NCBI RefSeq assembly: GCF_020783655.1
Contig: NZ_JAJGQH010000008.1
Coordinates: 62,001 to 126,000 of the forward strand
Length of the DNA stretch: 64,000 bases
Direction: 5' to 3'
DNA from: Xanthomonas melonis
GTDB lineage: Bacteria > Pseudomonadota > Gammaproteobacteria > Xanthomonadales > Xanthomonadaceae
Shown: positions 1 to 8,492 of the stretch, piece by piece
Position numbering within the stretch: position 1 is the stretch's first letter
Layout: every line of letters starts with the position of its first letter
Program-made: the position numbers and the translations under genes
Notes under the pieces: model-generated
Seen by the model: the letters and a program-made list of their open reading frames with translations, nothing else
The model's database searches: none
Told to the model about the DNA's origin: nothing

Positions 1-2199
1 GCCGGCGACCAATGCGGAGAAATCGTAGTTGTCGCGGCTCTGGGTGTAGATGTAGCTCTTGAGATCCTTGTAGAAGAATGCCGCGGCCACGTAGGCGCGG
101 TCGGCGAAGTACTTTTCGTAGGAGATGTCCAGGGCGTTGGCACGCCACGGGTCGAGCATCGGGTTGCCGCCGCTGGCGCCGGGGCGGCCAGTGGAGGTGT
201 CGACACCGAATTCCAGCGATGCGCGCAATTGATCCACGCGGGGGCGCGCGACCTGCTTGGCCATTGCGAAACGCAGGGTCTGCTCGTATGGGAACTGGAA
301 CGCCAGGTTCAGGCTGGGCAGCCAGTCGCGATAGGTCTTGCCGTCGTCGATGGGTCGCACTTCGCTACCGGCCGGTTGCGAGGCATCCCAGTAATTGGCT
401 CGCGAGGATTGATCGGCGCGTTGCAGCTGCACGCCGACGTTACCGCGCACGCCGACCACGCCCCACTCGGTGTCGATGTTGGCACGCAGCCAGGCGGTGG
501 TGATTTTCTCTTCGACCGTCCAGGCCTTGGAGACCAGGAACGACGCGTCATCGCTGGGGTTGAACAGCATGTAGCGCGACACGGCGGCCGGCACATTCCA
601 GGCGGGCAGCGAGCCGAGACCGGCGAAGCCGAGATTGACCGGCGCGTATTGCAGATCCGCTGCCACCGTGGCTTCGCCCTGCGCGCCCAGCGTGATGTTG
701 CCTTCCGGCTGGGTTTTCTGCTTTTCGCGATTGGCGTAGTTGACGCCCACATCCAGATCCGAGAACCAGCTCAGCGCTTCAGGCATGGGGAAGCTGGCTT
801 GCAGGCGTGCGCCTTTGAGCACGTCTTCCACGCTCGGCACCTTGCCATAGCCGGAGCCGTAGATGGTGTTGGTGAGGAACAGCTCGCCAGGGTTCGAGTA
901 GTTCATGCCCGGTGTCAGCTGCGAGAAGCCGTTGCCGACGACCGACACACCCACCGTGTCCAGTTGCGGCATGGGAGCACGCTGCAGATTGTTTTCCAAG
1001 TTCAGTTCGTCGCGAGTGGCCTTGGAGTAATTCACGTCGGCGACGATCTTGACGGCGCCGGCGACGATCTCGTTGTTCCAGCCGAAGGCGTCGATCTGGT
1101 CTTCGCGTTTGTTGTACATGCCTCGGACCAGCGGGTAGACGCCGCTGGCCGTGCCGCCCATGAAGCTGCCGTTGTCGTTGACCCGCACATTGGTGATGTT
1201 CAAGCCGGGCGTGTAGCCTCCGTTGTAATTGCTCAGGTTGAGCTCGAACTGGTTGGCGGTGTCGATCTGCTCGGCTTCGGTGTGGAAGGCATCGAGCGTG
1301 CTGGTCCAGGCATTGGACGGGCGGTACTGCAGCGTGGCCATGACGCCGTCGCGCTTCTGATTGCCGGTGCGGCGCAGTGCCTTGATGCCGTCGGAGAAAT
1401 ACACGCCGTCGGCGACGCCTGGCCGTTGGCGTTGCGCATTGACCGGTTGCCAGGGTTCGTACAGGCCGACCTGGTTTTCCTGGATCGGCATGTCGGTGTG
1501 CGCGTAGCCGATGGTCAGGCCGATGGTGCGGTCGGCGAACTGGTCGATGTAGCTGACATTGAAGCGGTTGCCGTATGGATCGACGTTGGCGGCCTTGCCC
1601 AGCGAATTGCGCTGGTAGCGGCCGCCGATGGCGATGACGCGTTCGTTGTAGCTGAGCGGGCGCGCGGTCTGCATGTCCACCGTACCCGACAGGCCCTGGC
1701 CGACCAGGCCGGCATCGGGCGTCTTGTAGACAGTGACGCCACTGACCAGTTCGGATGGATACTGGTCGAATTCCACGCTGCGATTGTCACCGGTGCTGAC
1801 CACTTCGCGCCCGTTGAGCAGGGTGGTGGAGAAGTCCGGCGACAGGCCGCGCACGCTGATCACCTGCGCGCGGCCAGCAACGCGCTGCGCGGCCAGGCCG
1901 GGCAGGCGCGCCAGCGATTCGGCGATGCTGACGTCGGGCAGGCGGCCGATGTCTTCGGCGGAGATGGCTTCCACGATCGAGGTGGAATCGCGCTTGACCG
2001 AAATGGCGCCTTCGATCGCGCGGCGCAGGCCGGTGACCTGGACCTTGTCCAGCTCGGTGACGTCACCGTTGGCCGGCGTGGATGCGGTCTGTGCGGTGGT
2101 GGTCGGTTGTGCAGACGCTGCCGATTGCGCAGCAGCCAATGTGGGTGCCATGGCGACGGCCAGGGCGATACTCAGCGCGGAGCGCTTGTGCTTCAACAT
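1..2199 (-). CDS. TonB-dependent outer-membrane receptor, C-terminus outside window
   Basis: Probable outer-membrane receptor for maltodextrins. 733 codons are visible and the frame is still open at base 1, so the C-terminal barrel strands lie outside the window. The start at 2199 follows a strong GGGAGGGG ribosome site. A signal peptide (residues 1-24, ending in LAAAQ) is followed by a short linker and a plug domain (about residues 45-170) with motifs such as GRLPDVSIAESLARLPG and VISVRGLSPDFSTTLLNG, typical of the large Xanthomonas/Caulobacter receptor family. The barrel follows. The neighbours are alpha-glucosidase, amylase, sugar transporter and LacI regulator, which points to starch breakdown products as substrate. 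A 14-bp palindrome 126 bp upstream is the likely operator. Confidence 0.93.
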   Translation of the reverse strand, partial: MLKHKRSALSIALAVAMAPTLAAAQSAASAQPTTTAQTASTPANGDVTELDKVQVTGLRRAIEGAISVKRDSTSIVEAISAEDIGRLPDVSIAESLARLPGLAAQRVAGRAQVISVRGLSPDFSTTLLNGREVVSTGDNRSVEFDQYPSELVSGVTVYKTPDAGLVGQGLSGTVDMQTARPLSYNERVIAIGGRYQRNSLGKAANVDPYGNRFNVSYIDQFADRTIGLTIGYAHTDMPIQENQVGLYEPWQPVNAQRQRPGVADGVYFSDGIKALRRTGNQKRDGVMATLQYRPSNAWTSTLDAFHTEAEQIDTANQFELNLSNYNGGYTPGLNITNVRVNDNGSFMGGTASGVYPLVRGMYNKREDQIDAFGWNNEIVAGAVKIVADVNYSKATRDELNLENNLQRAPMPQLDTVGVSVVGNGFSQLTPGMNYSNPGELFLTNTIYGSGYGKVPSVEDVLKGARLQASFPMPEALSWFSDLDVGVNYANREKQKTQPEGNITLGAQGEATVAADLQYAPVNLGFAGLGSLPAWNVPAAVSRYMLFNPSDDASFLVSKAWTVEEKITTAWLRANIDTEWGVVGVRGNVGVQLQRADQSSRANYWDASQPAGSEVRPIDDGKTYRDWLPSLNLAFQFPYEQTLRFAMAKQVARPRVDQLRASLEFGVDTSTGRPGASGGNPMLDPWRANALDISYEKYFADRAYVAAAFFYKDLKSYIYTQSRDNYDFSALVAG

Positions 2200-2324
2200 T
2201 TTCCCCTCCCAGGTACATGTTGTTCTTTGAGTTTTGATCCGGCAGATGCCTGAAGATGCTGCGCCGTGCAGGGCATGGCGACTGCAACGTATGGTAGACA
2301 GCGCATCTGGTTGCTGACGGTTGC

Positions 2325-2338
2325 TGCATACGTATTCA
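2325..2338. promoter_or_regulatory. Operator-like palindrome upstream of the TonB receptor gene
   Basis: TGCATACGTATTCA is an almost perfect inverted repeat centred on CG, as LacI-family operators are. Its exact reverse complement occurs at 4676-4689. It sits in the gap between the receptor start and the GH97 stop and probably binds the LacI-type regulator encoded at 10334-11455. Binding is inferred. Confidence 0.6.
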
Positions 2339-2507
2339 ACCGCCCCGATGGCGTTGAAATCGATTCCATGCATGCCTTTCCGTCGAGGTGTGCCGCCTGC
2401 CGCGGGGCGCCGCGCTGGTGAGGCGCATCATCCGCAGCGGTGCGGTTCCACTGCGGTGTGCAATCGTTCGCGGCGACCATGGGTGCGGGCCGCCACCGCG
2501 ACGGTGC

Positions 2508-4589
2508 TCAGCGGGCGCGAGTGATCGGCACGAAGCGGATCGCCTGCCCGCCGCCCGGTGCCAGCCGCAACTCCAGGGTGTCGCTGCTGCCGACCTGACG
2601 CTCTTCGCGCACGAAGGCGAACGGGTTGCTCACATAGTCGGCGCCATCGCCATCACGATAGATCTGCGCGGTATAGCGCACGCCCGGTTCGAGGAATCCC
2701 AGCGGCACCTGCAGCAGGCGGCCATGTTCGTCGGTGATGCTGCCCAGGAACCATTCGCGGCTGTGCCGGTCCTTGCGCGCGATGGTGACGTAGTCACCCA
2801 CCTCTCCATTCAACGCACGGGTCTGGTCCCAATCCACCGCCACGTCTTCGATGAAGCGGAAGGCGTCGCGGTGCTGCAGATAATGCTCGGGCAGGTCGGC
2901 GGCCATCTGGATCGGGCTGTAGAGCGTCACGTACAGAGCGAGCTGGCGTGCGAGGGTGCTGGGAATCGGCTGGCCGTTGCGGCCCTTCAGGCTGACGATA
3001 CCCGGCGTGTAATCCATCGGCCCGGCCAGCATCCGGGTAAACACCAGGTTGACCTCGTGCTCGGGCGGATTGGGCGGCTGGCCCCAGGCGTTGTATTCCA
3101 TGCCGCGCGCGCCTTCGCGCGAAATCCAGTTGGGATAGGTGCGGCGCAGGCCGGTGTCCTTGATCGGTTCGTGCGCATTGACCGCGATATGCCGCTCGGC
3201 GGCTTCGCGCACCACGCGCAGGTGATGGCGGGCCATCCATTGGCCGTCGTGCCATTCGCGCAGCGGCGTACCGCCGTTCGGATTGCGTCGCTCCACCTGG
3301 CCGTCGTCGCAGACATAGCCGGTCTTGACCGAATCCACGCCGAAACGTGCGTACAGGTCCATCGCCTCGGCGATCTGGTCTTCGTAGTGGTCCACCGCGC
3401 ACCCCGTTTCATGATGGCCGATCAGATGCACGCCCCTGCCGGCGGCGTACTTGCTCAACGCCGGCAGATCGAAATCCGGCGTGGGTTTGGTGAAGTCGAA
3501 GCTGCCGCCATTGCCGAACCATTCGCCGTCCCAGCCTGGATTCCAGCCTTCGACCAGTACACCGCGGAAGCCGTGTGCAGCGGCGAAATCGATGTAGCGT
3601 CGTGTCGTGGCCGTGGTTGCCGCATGCTTGGGGCCGGTGGCCCAGGTCTGCTGGTTGAGGTGCATCGACCACCACACGCCGACATATTTGGAGGGCTTGA
3701 CCCAGTCCACATTGCCCAGCGCGTTGGGCTCGTTGAGGTTGAGGATCAGGTTGGATTCCACCAGGCCGATGGCCTGGTCGGCGATCTGCAGCGCGCGCCA
3801 CGGCGTATCGAAGGGCAGGGCACGGCGGACCTTCCAGCCTTCGGCGGCCGGGGACAATTGCGCGCGCAGGCGCTGGTCGTCGCTGCGGCGCAGCCACACG
3901 CCGGCGTAGTCCACCAGTGCCGCCTCGTGCAGCGCGATATGCAAGCCGCTGTCGGTACGTAGCGTGAGCGGCGTATGCGCCAGGGTGAGCTGATTCAGTG
4001 GCGTGCGGCTGTAGAGATACTCGTAATGGATCGGTTCGCCCGCCGGAATCCACCATGCCTGCGCCTGCTGGGCGATGGCGAACTCGGTGAGTTCGTCGTC
4101 GATGATCGCCTCGCGCAGGCCGGCTTGTTCGGGGAAGTGATAGCGCAGGCCCAGGCCGTCGTCGTAGACGCGGAAGACCACCTCGAAGCTGCGCCGCGCG
4201 CCGTCGCGCTCGCCCAGACGCACGCGCAATTCGTTGTAGTGATTGCGGATCAGACGTGCTTCGCCCCAGGGTTGCTCCCAGGTGTCGTCGTGACTCTGGC
4301 GTGCCTGCGCGAGCACCGTCAATCCGCGGTCCAGGCGTCCGTCGTGCAGGTTGAACCCCAGTCGTGAGCGTTGCAGTACCGGCTGGCCCAGGCGTTGCAC
4401 GCGGTAGTACGGCGTACCGCCGTCCAGTTCCAGGGTCACCTGCAGGATCTTGCCCGGTGAGGCGACGTCGATGGTGGTGACCTCGGCCTGTGCCAGCGGC
4501 GACATGCCTGCAGCGCAGGCCAGCACGAGCAGACGCGCGATCCAGTGTGCGCGCAGCGTCGAGCGTGCTCGACATGGAAACAGCGGCAT
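2508..4589 (-). CDS. Glycoside hydrolase family 97 alpha-glucosidase
   Basis: 693-residue secreted or periplasmic alpha-glucosidase of family GH97 (SusB-like), which would release glucose from maltodextrins taken up by the neighbouring receptor. The start at 4589 is preceded by GGGAGTGG, and the first 36 residues form a signal peptide ending SPLAQA. An N-terminal GH97 beta-sandwich (about 40-290) precedes the TIM barrel (YVGVWWSMHLNQQTWATG, GVLVEGWNPGWDGEWFGNG) and a C-terminal beta domain. The segment GVDSVKTGYV carries Gly where retaining GH97 enzymes have their nucleophile Asp. Together with downstream Glu-rich motifs (NAHEPIKDTG, SREGARGMEYNAWG), this fits the inverting, Ca-dependent alpha-glucosidase branch. 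The mechanism is inferred from motif position only. Confidence 0.92.
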   Translation of the reverse strand: MPLFPCRARSTLRAHWIARLLVLACAAGMSPLAQAEVTTIDVASPGKILQVTLELDGGTPYYRVQRLGQPVLQRSRLGFNLHDGRLDRGLTVLAQARQSHDDTWEQPWGEARLIRNHYNELRVRLGERDGARRSFEVVFRVYDDGLGLRYHFPEQAGLREAIIDDELTEFAIAQQAQAWWIPAGEPIHYEYLYSRTPLNQLTLAHTPLTLRTDSGLHIALHEAALVDYAGVWLRRSDDQRLRAQLSPAAEGWKVRRALPFDTPWRALQIADQAIGLVESNLILNLNEPNALGNVDWVKPSKYVGVWWSMHLNQQTWATGPKHAATTATTRRYIDFAAAHGFRGVLVEGWNPGWDGEWFGNGGSFDFTKPTPDFDLPALSKYAAGRGVHLIGHHETGCAVDHYEDQIAEAMDLYARFGVDSVKTGYVCDDGQVERRNPNGGTPLREWHDGQWMARHHLRVVREAAERHIAVNAHEPIKDTGLRRTYPNWISREGARGMEYNAWGQPPNPPEHEVNLVFTRMLAGPMDYTPGIVSLKGRNGQPIPSTLARQLALYVTLYSPIQMAADLPEHYLQHRDAFRFIEDVAVDWDQTRALNGEVGDYVTIARKDRHSREWFLGSITDEHGRLLQVPLGFLEPGVRYTAQIYRDGDGADYVSNPFAFVREERQVGSSDTLELRLAPGGGQAIRFVPITRAR

Positions 4590-4675
4590 TTCCACTCCCA
4601 AGGTGGCCGGTGCGTAAGCGGAGACTATGCAGCGCTGCGCCAGCGCGGGGCCGTGATGCACGATCACGAATGCCA

Positions 4676-4689
4676 TGAATACGTATGCA
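4676..4689. promoter_or_regulatory. Operator-like palindrome between divergent glycosidase genes
   Basis: TGAATACGTATGCA is the exact reverse complement of the element at 2325-2338. It lies between the GH97 start (4589) and the start of the next, divergent gene. It can therefore control both directions and is likely the second operator of the local LacI-family regulator. Confidence 0.6.
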
Positions 4690-4830
4690 GGGATGCGGAA
4701 CGGCAAGTCACACGTCTACCATGGCTGACGGCACCTGGGAGGGTCCGCGGCCGTGGCGCATCCGTGCCACGCACCACAACGCGTGCAACGAGGGAGGAAG
4801 GCCTACGGTGCAAGCCGTTTCGCCGCTTCG

Positions 4831-7017
4831 ATGCTGAAGATGATCTGCATGGCTGCGACGCTGAGCGTTGCGGCAAGCTCGCCGGTATTGGCCGACGAGC
4901 TGGAATTTCAGGGGCGCCGCGCGCAGGCACAGGCGCTGGACGATGGTGGTTTCGTGCTGCGGTGGCCACAAGGCGAGCGCCGCATTGCCGCACAGCCGAT
5001 GCGCACGCATACCGCCAGCCCGATGTTCGATGCCTTGTTTGCGCTGGCACAGCAGGAGATGGCCGACGACCGCGTCGAGGCGATCCGCGATCCGGCCTTC
5101 AACGCCGGCAAGCCGGTGCCGTGCAGATGTTTCGAAACCGGCGAGCGCTGGCCATACGTGTGGACGCGCGATGTGAGTTTCGCCGCCGATCTGGCGCTGG
5201 GGCGGCTGGAACCGGAGCGCACGCGTAACTCCTTGCGCTTCAAGCTCTCCACCGCGCGCGACGGCCGTACGCCCGGCCTGTTCGTGGCGCAGGACACCGG
5301 CTCCGGTGGCAGCTGGCCGATCAGCAGCGACCGGGTGGTGTGGTTCCTGGCCGCGCGTGGCCTACTGGACGATCAGTCCTTCGCCGACGAGGTATGGCAG
5401 GCGCTGCAGGCCACCCTCGCGCAGGATCGCGACGCGGTGTTCGATGCGCGCATCGGCCTCTACCGTGGTGAAACCTCGTTTCTGGACTGGCGCGAGCAGA
5501 CCTACCCGGACTGGACGCGTCAGGACGTGCGCTTCATCGCCGAGTCCTTCGCGCTGTCGACCAATGTGCTGCATTACCAGGCGCTGCGCCTGGCCGAACA
5601 GATGGCAGGCCAGCGCGGCGACGCACGCGCCGCGGAGTACGCGCAGTGGGCCGATGCGCTGCGTCTGGCCATCGATGCGCGATTCTGGGATGCGCAACGC
5701 CAGCAGTATGTGAGTTACCTGGGCAGTGCCGCGCATCCGGTGCGTTATGCCAAGGTCGATCTGCTGGGTCTGTCGCTGGGCGTGCTGGCCGAGGTGTTTC
5801 CGGCCGAACGTGCGCGCCTGGCGCTGCGCAACTACCCGGTGGTGGCCGGTGGCAGCCCGGTGGTATGGCCGCAGGAGGCCGCGCAGCCCATCTACCACAA
5901 CCGCGCCATCTGGCCATTCGTCAGCGCCTACGCGCTGCGCGCATCGCGTGCGCTGGAGGATGCGCCGCGCATCGCGCTGGAACTGCAGTCGTTGATGCGT
6001 GGGGCCGCATTGGCTGGCTCCAACATGGAGAACTACGAGATGCACAGCCTGGCCGTGTACGTGGAAGAAGGCGCGCGCAGCGGCCCGGTGGTGAATTCGC
6101 CGCGCCAGCTGTGGTCGGTGGCGGGCTATCTGTCTGCCGTGCTGGAAGGCGTGTTCGGCCTGTCTGCCGATGGCAGTGTCACCCCGAAGTTGCCGCGCAG
6201 CCTGGTGCCGCTGCTGTTCGGCGAGCGCGAGCAGATCGTGCTGGAGCAGGGCGCGCGGCGGTATGTGCTGCAGCGTCCGTCCGATGAGCAGGGCGAGTTG
6301 CTGGTGGCCGGGCGTGTCGAGCAGCAAGGCCAGTCCACGCAGGTGCAGCTGGTTGGTCGCAAGGCCGACCTGACGGCGCCGCCGCAGCCGGCGCAGGTAT
6401 TCGCGCCGGCAACACCGATGCCGCCCGAGGTGCAGGAGCACGCCAATCGGTATCGAGTTGCGATTCCCGCCGGCACCACGCTTTACATGGATGGGCAAGC
6501 CCTCAATGCCAAAGGCCACTACGCGTTGCCAGACGACGGTCTGCAGCATGTCCTCAGCCTCACCCGGCGCGTGGATGGCCTGGAGTCGCTGCATAGCGCC
6601 TCGCTGACGCTTGGCTCATCGCAGAGCCTGCGCGGCAGCCAGACCTGGCGGTGGCAAGCCGTGCACACGGGACGGTATCGCGTGCTGTTGCGTTATCGCA
6701 ACGATAATGGCCCGATCAATACCGGCGTCACCGCTGCGGTGAAGCGGCTGGTGCTGGAGTGCCCCGGCAAGCCGCCGCAGTCGCAGTTCATCGTGATGCC
6801 GCATAGCGTGAGCGAGCAGCTGTCCACCCAGGTGAGCTTCGATGCAGTGGCGGGGCAGGCCTGCACGTTTCGCCTGGAGGATGGCTTCAACATGAGCGCC
6901 CTGGACCATTCCGCGCAATACAACGGCGGCCGTGGTGGTCGCGATGGCGTGGTCAATGCAGCGCAGGTGAGTGCGTTGCTGATCGGGCCGGCAGCCGACG
7001 CGGAGGCCGCGCCATGA
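4831..7017 (+). CDS. Six-hairpin glycosidase-like protein, probable exported sugar hydrolase
   Basis: 728 residues from the chosen ATG, which opens a signal peptide (MLKMICMAATLSVAASSPVLA). A GTG at 4753 with its own GGGAGGG site is an alternative start and would bury the signal. The centre has (alpha/alpha)6-barrel features: WPYVWTRDVSF, GGSWPISSDRVVWFLAARG, WREQTYPDW and GSNMENYEMHSLAVYVEEGARSG. These resemble the barrel of GH15/GH63-type glucosidases and debranching enzymes. A C-terminal beta domain (about 560-728) looks like a carbohydrate-binding jelly roll. It is translationally coupled (ATGA overlap) to the sugar transporter that follows. The precise family and substrate are not established; the context suggests maltodextrin. 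Confidence 0.75.
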   Translation: MLKMICMAATLSVAASSPVLADELEFQGRRAQAQALDDGGFVLRWPQGERRIAAQPMRTHTASPMFDALFALAQQEMADDRVEAIRDPAFNAGKPVPCRCFETGERWPYVWTRDVSFAADLALGRLEPERTRNSLRFKLSTARDGRTPGLFVAQDTGSGGSWPISSDRVVWFLAARGLLDDQSFADEVWQALQATLAQDRDAVFDARIGLYRGETSFLDWREQTYPDWTRQDVRFIAESFALSTNVLHYQALRLAEQMAGQRGDARAAEYAQWADALRLAIDARFWDAQRQQYVSYLGSAAHPVRYAKVDLLGLSLGVLAEVFPAERARLALRNYPVVAGGSPVVWPQEAAQPIYHNRAIWPFVSAYALRASRALEDAPRIALELQSLMRGAALAGSNMENYEMHSLAVYVEEGARSGPVVNSPRQLWSVAGYLSAVLEGVFGLSADGSVTPKLPRSLVPLLFGEREQIVLEQGARRYVLQRPSDEQGELLVAGRVEQQGQSTQVQLVGRKADLTAPPQPAQVFAPATPMPPEVQEHANRYRVAIPAGTTLYMDGQALNAKGHYALPDDGLQHVLSLTRRVDGLESLHSASLTLGSSQSLRGSQTWRWQAVHTGRYRVLLRYRNDNGPINTGVTAAVKRLVLECPGKPPQSQFIVMPHSVSEQLSTQVSFDAVAGQACTFRLEDGFNMSALDHSAQYNGGRGGRDGVVNAAQVSALLIGPAADAEAAP

Positions 7018-8492
7018 CCGCCAAGCCACGCTTGAATTTCTGGCAGATCTGGAACATGTGCTTCGGCTTTCTCGGCATCCAGTTCGGGTTCGCACTGCAG
7101 AATGCGAATGCCAGCCGCATCTTCCAGAGCCTGGGCGCGCAGGTCGACGATGTGCCGGGTCTGTGGATCGCCGCACCGCTGACCGGGCTGATCGTGCAGC
7201 CCATCATCGGCTATCTGTCCGACCGCACCTGGACCTCCTGGGGCCGTCGGCGTCCCTATTTCATGGTCGGAGCGGTCTTCACCACACTTGCCCTGCTGGT
7301 GATGCCCAACGCCCCGCTGCTGTGGATCGCCGCCGGCACGCTGTGGGTGCTGGATGCCTCGATCAACATCTCGATGGAACCGTTCCGCGCCCTGGTTGGC
7401 GACCAGCTGCCACCGGCGCAGCGGCCCACCGGCTATGCGATGCAGAGTTTCTTCATCGGCATCGGCGCGATCGTGGCCAGCTTGCTGCCCTGGTTGCTGG
7501 CCCAATGGGGCGTGGCCAACACCGCGCCCGCCGGGCAGCTGCCCGACAGCGTGCGCTATGCGTTCTACCTGGGCGCGGCGGTGCTGTTCCTGTCGATCGG
7601 GTGGACGGTGCTGCGCACCCGCGAATACAGCCCGCGCCAGCTGGCCGCCTTCGACGATGCGCATCCGCCTGCCGTCACCGTGACGATGACCGGTGTGCTG
7701 CCGTCGCCCATGGTCAGTGCGGTGTGGTGCGGCGCTGGCATCCTGATGGCGATGGCCATCGCCTGGCACCAGGGCGACCGCATGCTGTATGTGCTCGCCG
7801 GCCTGTGCATCGCCTACGGCGCACTGCTGGCGCTGGCGCGGGTGCTGCCGGCGGGCAGCATGCTGGTGGCGATCGTGCAGGATGTGCGCAGCATGCCGAG
7901 CACGATGCGCCGGCTGGCCTGGGTGCAGTTCTTTTCCTGGTTCGCCCTGTTCGCGATGTGGATCTACACCACCGCTGCGGTGACCCAGGTGCATTTCGGC
8001 ACCACCGATACCGCATCGGCCGCGTACAACGATGGCGCCAACTGGGTGGGGGTGTTGTTCGGTGCCTACAACGGTTTCGCGGCGCTGGCGGCGCTGGTCA
8101 TCCCGTTACTGGTACGCGCGATCGGGCTGCGCTGGAGCCATCTGTGCAATCTGTGGCTGGGCGCGGCCGGCCTGTTGTCGATGGTGGTGATCCGCGACTC
8201 GCACTGGTTGCTGCTGTCGATGCTGGGCGTGGGCTTCGCCTGGGCCTCGATCCTGTCGCTGCCCTACGCCTTGCTGTCTGACAGCGTGCCCGTCGCCAAG
8301 ATGGGCGTGTACATGGGTATCTTCAATTTCTTCATCGTGATTCCGCAGTTGGTTGCCGCCAGCGCACTGGGCTTCGTGCTCCGCGCGTGGCTGGGCGGGC
8401 AGCCGATCCATGCGTTGGCCATCGGCGGGCTCAGTCTGCTGATTGCAGGCGTGTGCGTGGTGCGGGTTCCAGTCGCCTCTGGAGGGCAGTGA
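7014..8492 (+). CDS. MFS sugar transporter, probable maltose permease
   Basis: 492-residue inner-membrane transporter with about twelve hydrophobic segments. It belongs to the sugar/cation symporter group of the major facilitator superfamily: FGIQFGFALQNANASRIF near the N-terminus and LSDRTWTSWGRRRPYF between helices 2 and 3 are the family signature seen in bacterial maltose and plant-type sucrose carriers. It overlaps the previous gene by four bases and the amylase gene by one (TGATG), so the three are one operon. The inferred role is import of maltose or glucose delivered to the periplasm by the TonB receptor. Confidence 0.9.
   Translation: MTAKPRLNFWQIWNMCFGFLGIQFGFALQNANASRIFQSLGAQVDDVPGLWIAAPLTGLIVQPIIGYLSDRTWTSWGRRRPYFMVGAVFTTLALLVMPNAPLLWIAAGTLWVLDASINISMEPFRALVGDQLPPAQRPTGYAMQSFFIGIGAIVASLLPWLLAQWGVANTAPAGQLPDSVRYAFYLGAAVLFLSIGWTVLRTREYSPRQLAAFDDAHPPAVTVTMTGVLPSPMVSAVWCGAGILMAMAIAWHQGDRMLYVLAGLCIAYGALLALARVLPAGSMLVAIVQDVRSMPSTMRRLAWVQFFSWFALFAMWIYTTAAVTQVHFGTTDTASAAYNDGANWVGVLFGAYNGFAALAALVIPLLVRAIGLRWSHLCNLWLGAAGLLSMVVIRDSHWLLLSMLGVGFAWASILSLPYALLSDSVPVAKMGVYMGIFNFFIVIPQLVAASALGFVLRAWLGGQPIHALAIGGLSLLIAGVCVVRVPVASGGQ

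Noticed and set aside
229-2253. A 674-codon plus-strand frame over the TonB receptor
   Set aside because: The minus strand encodes a signal peptide and plug motifs with a strong ribosome site; the plus frame is repetitive and resembles no protein family.
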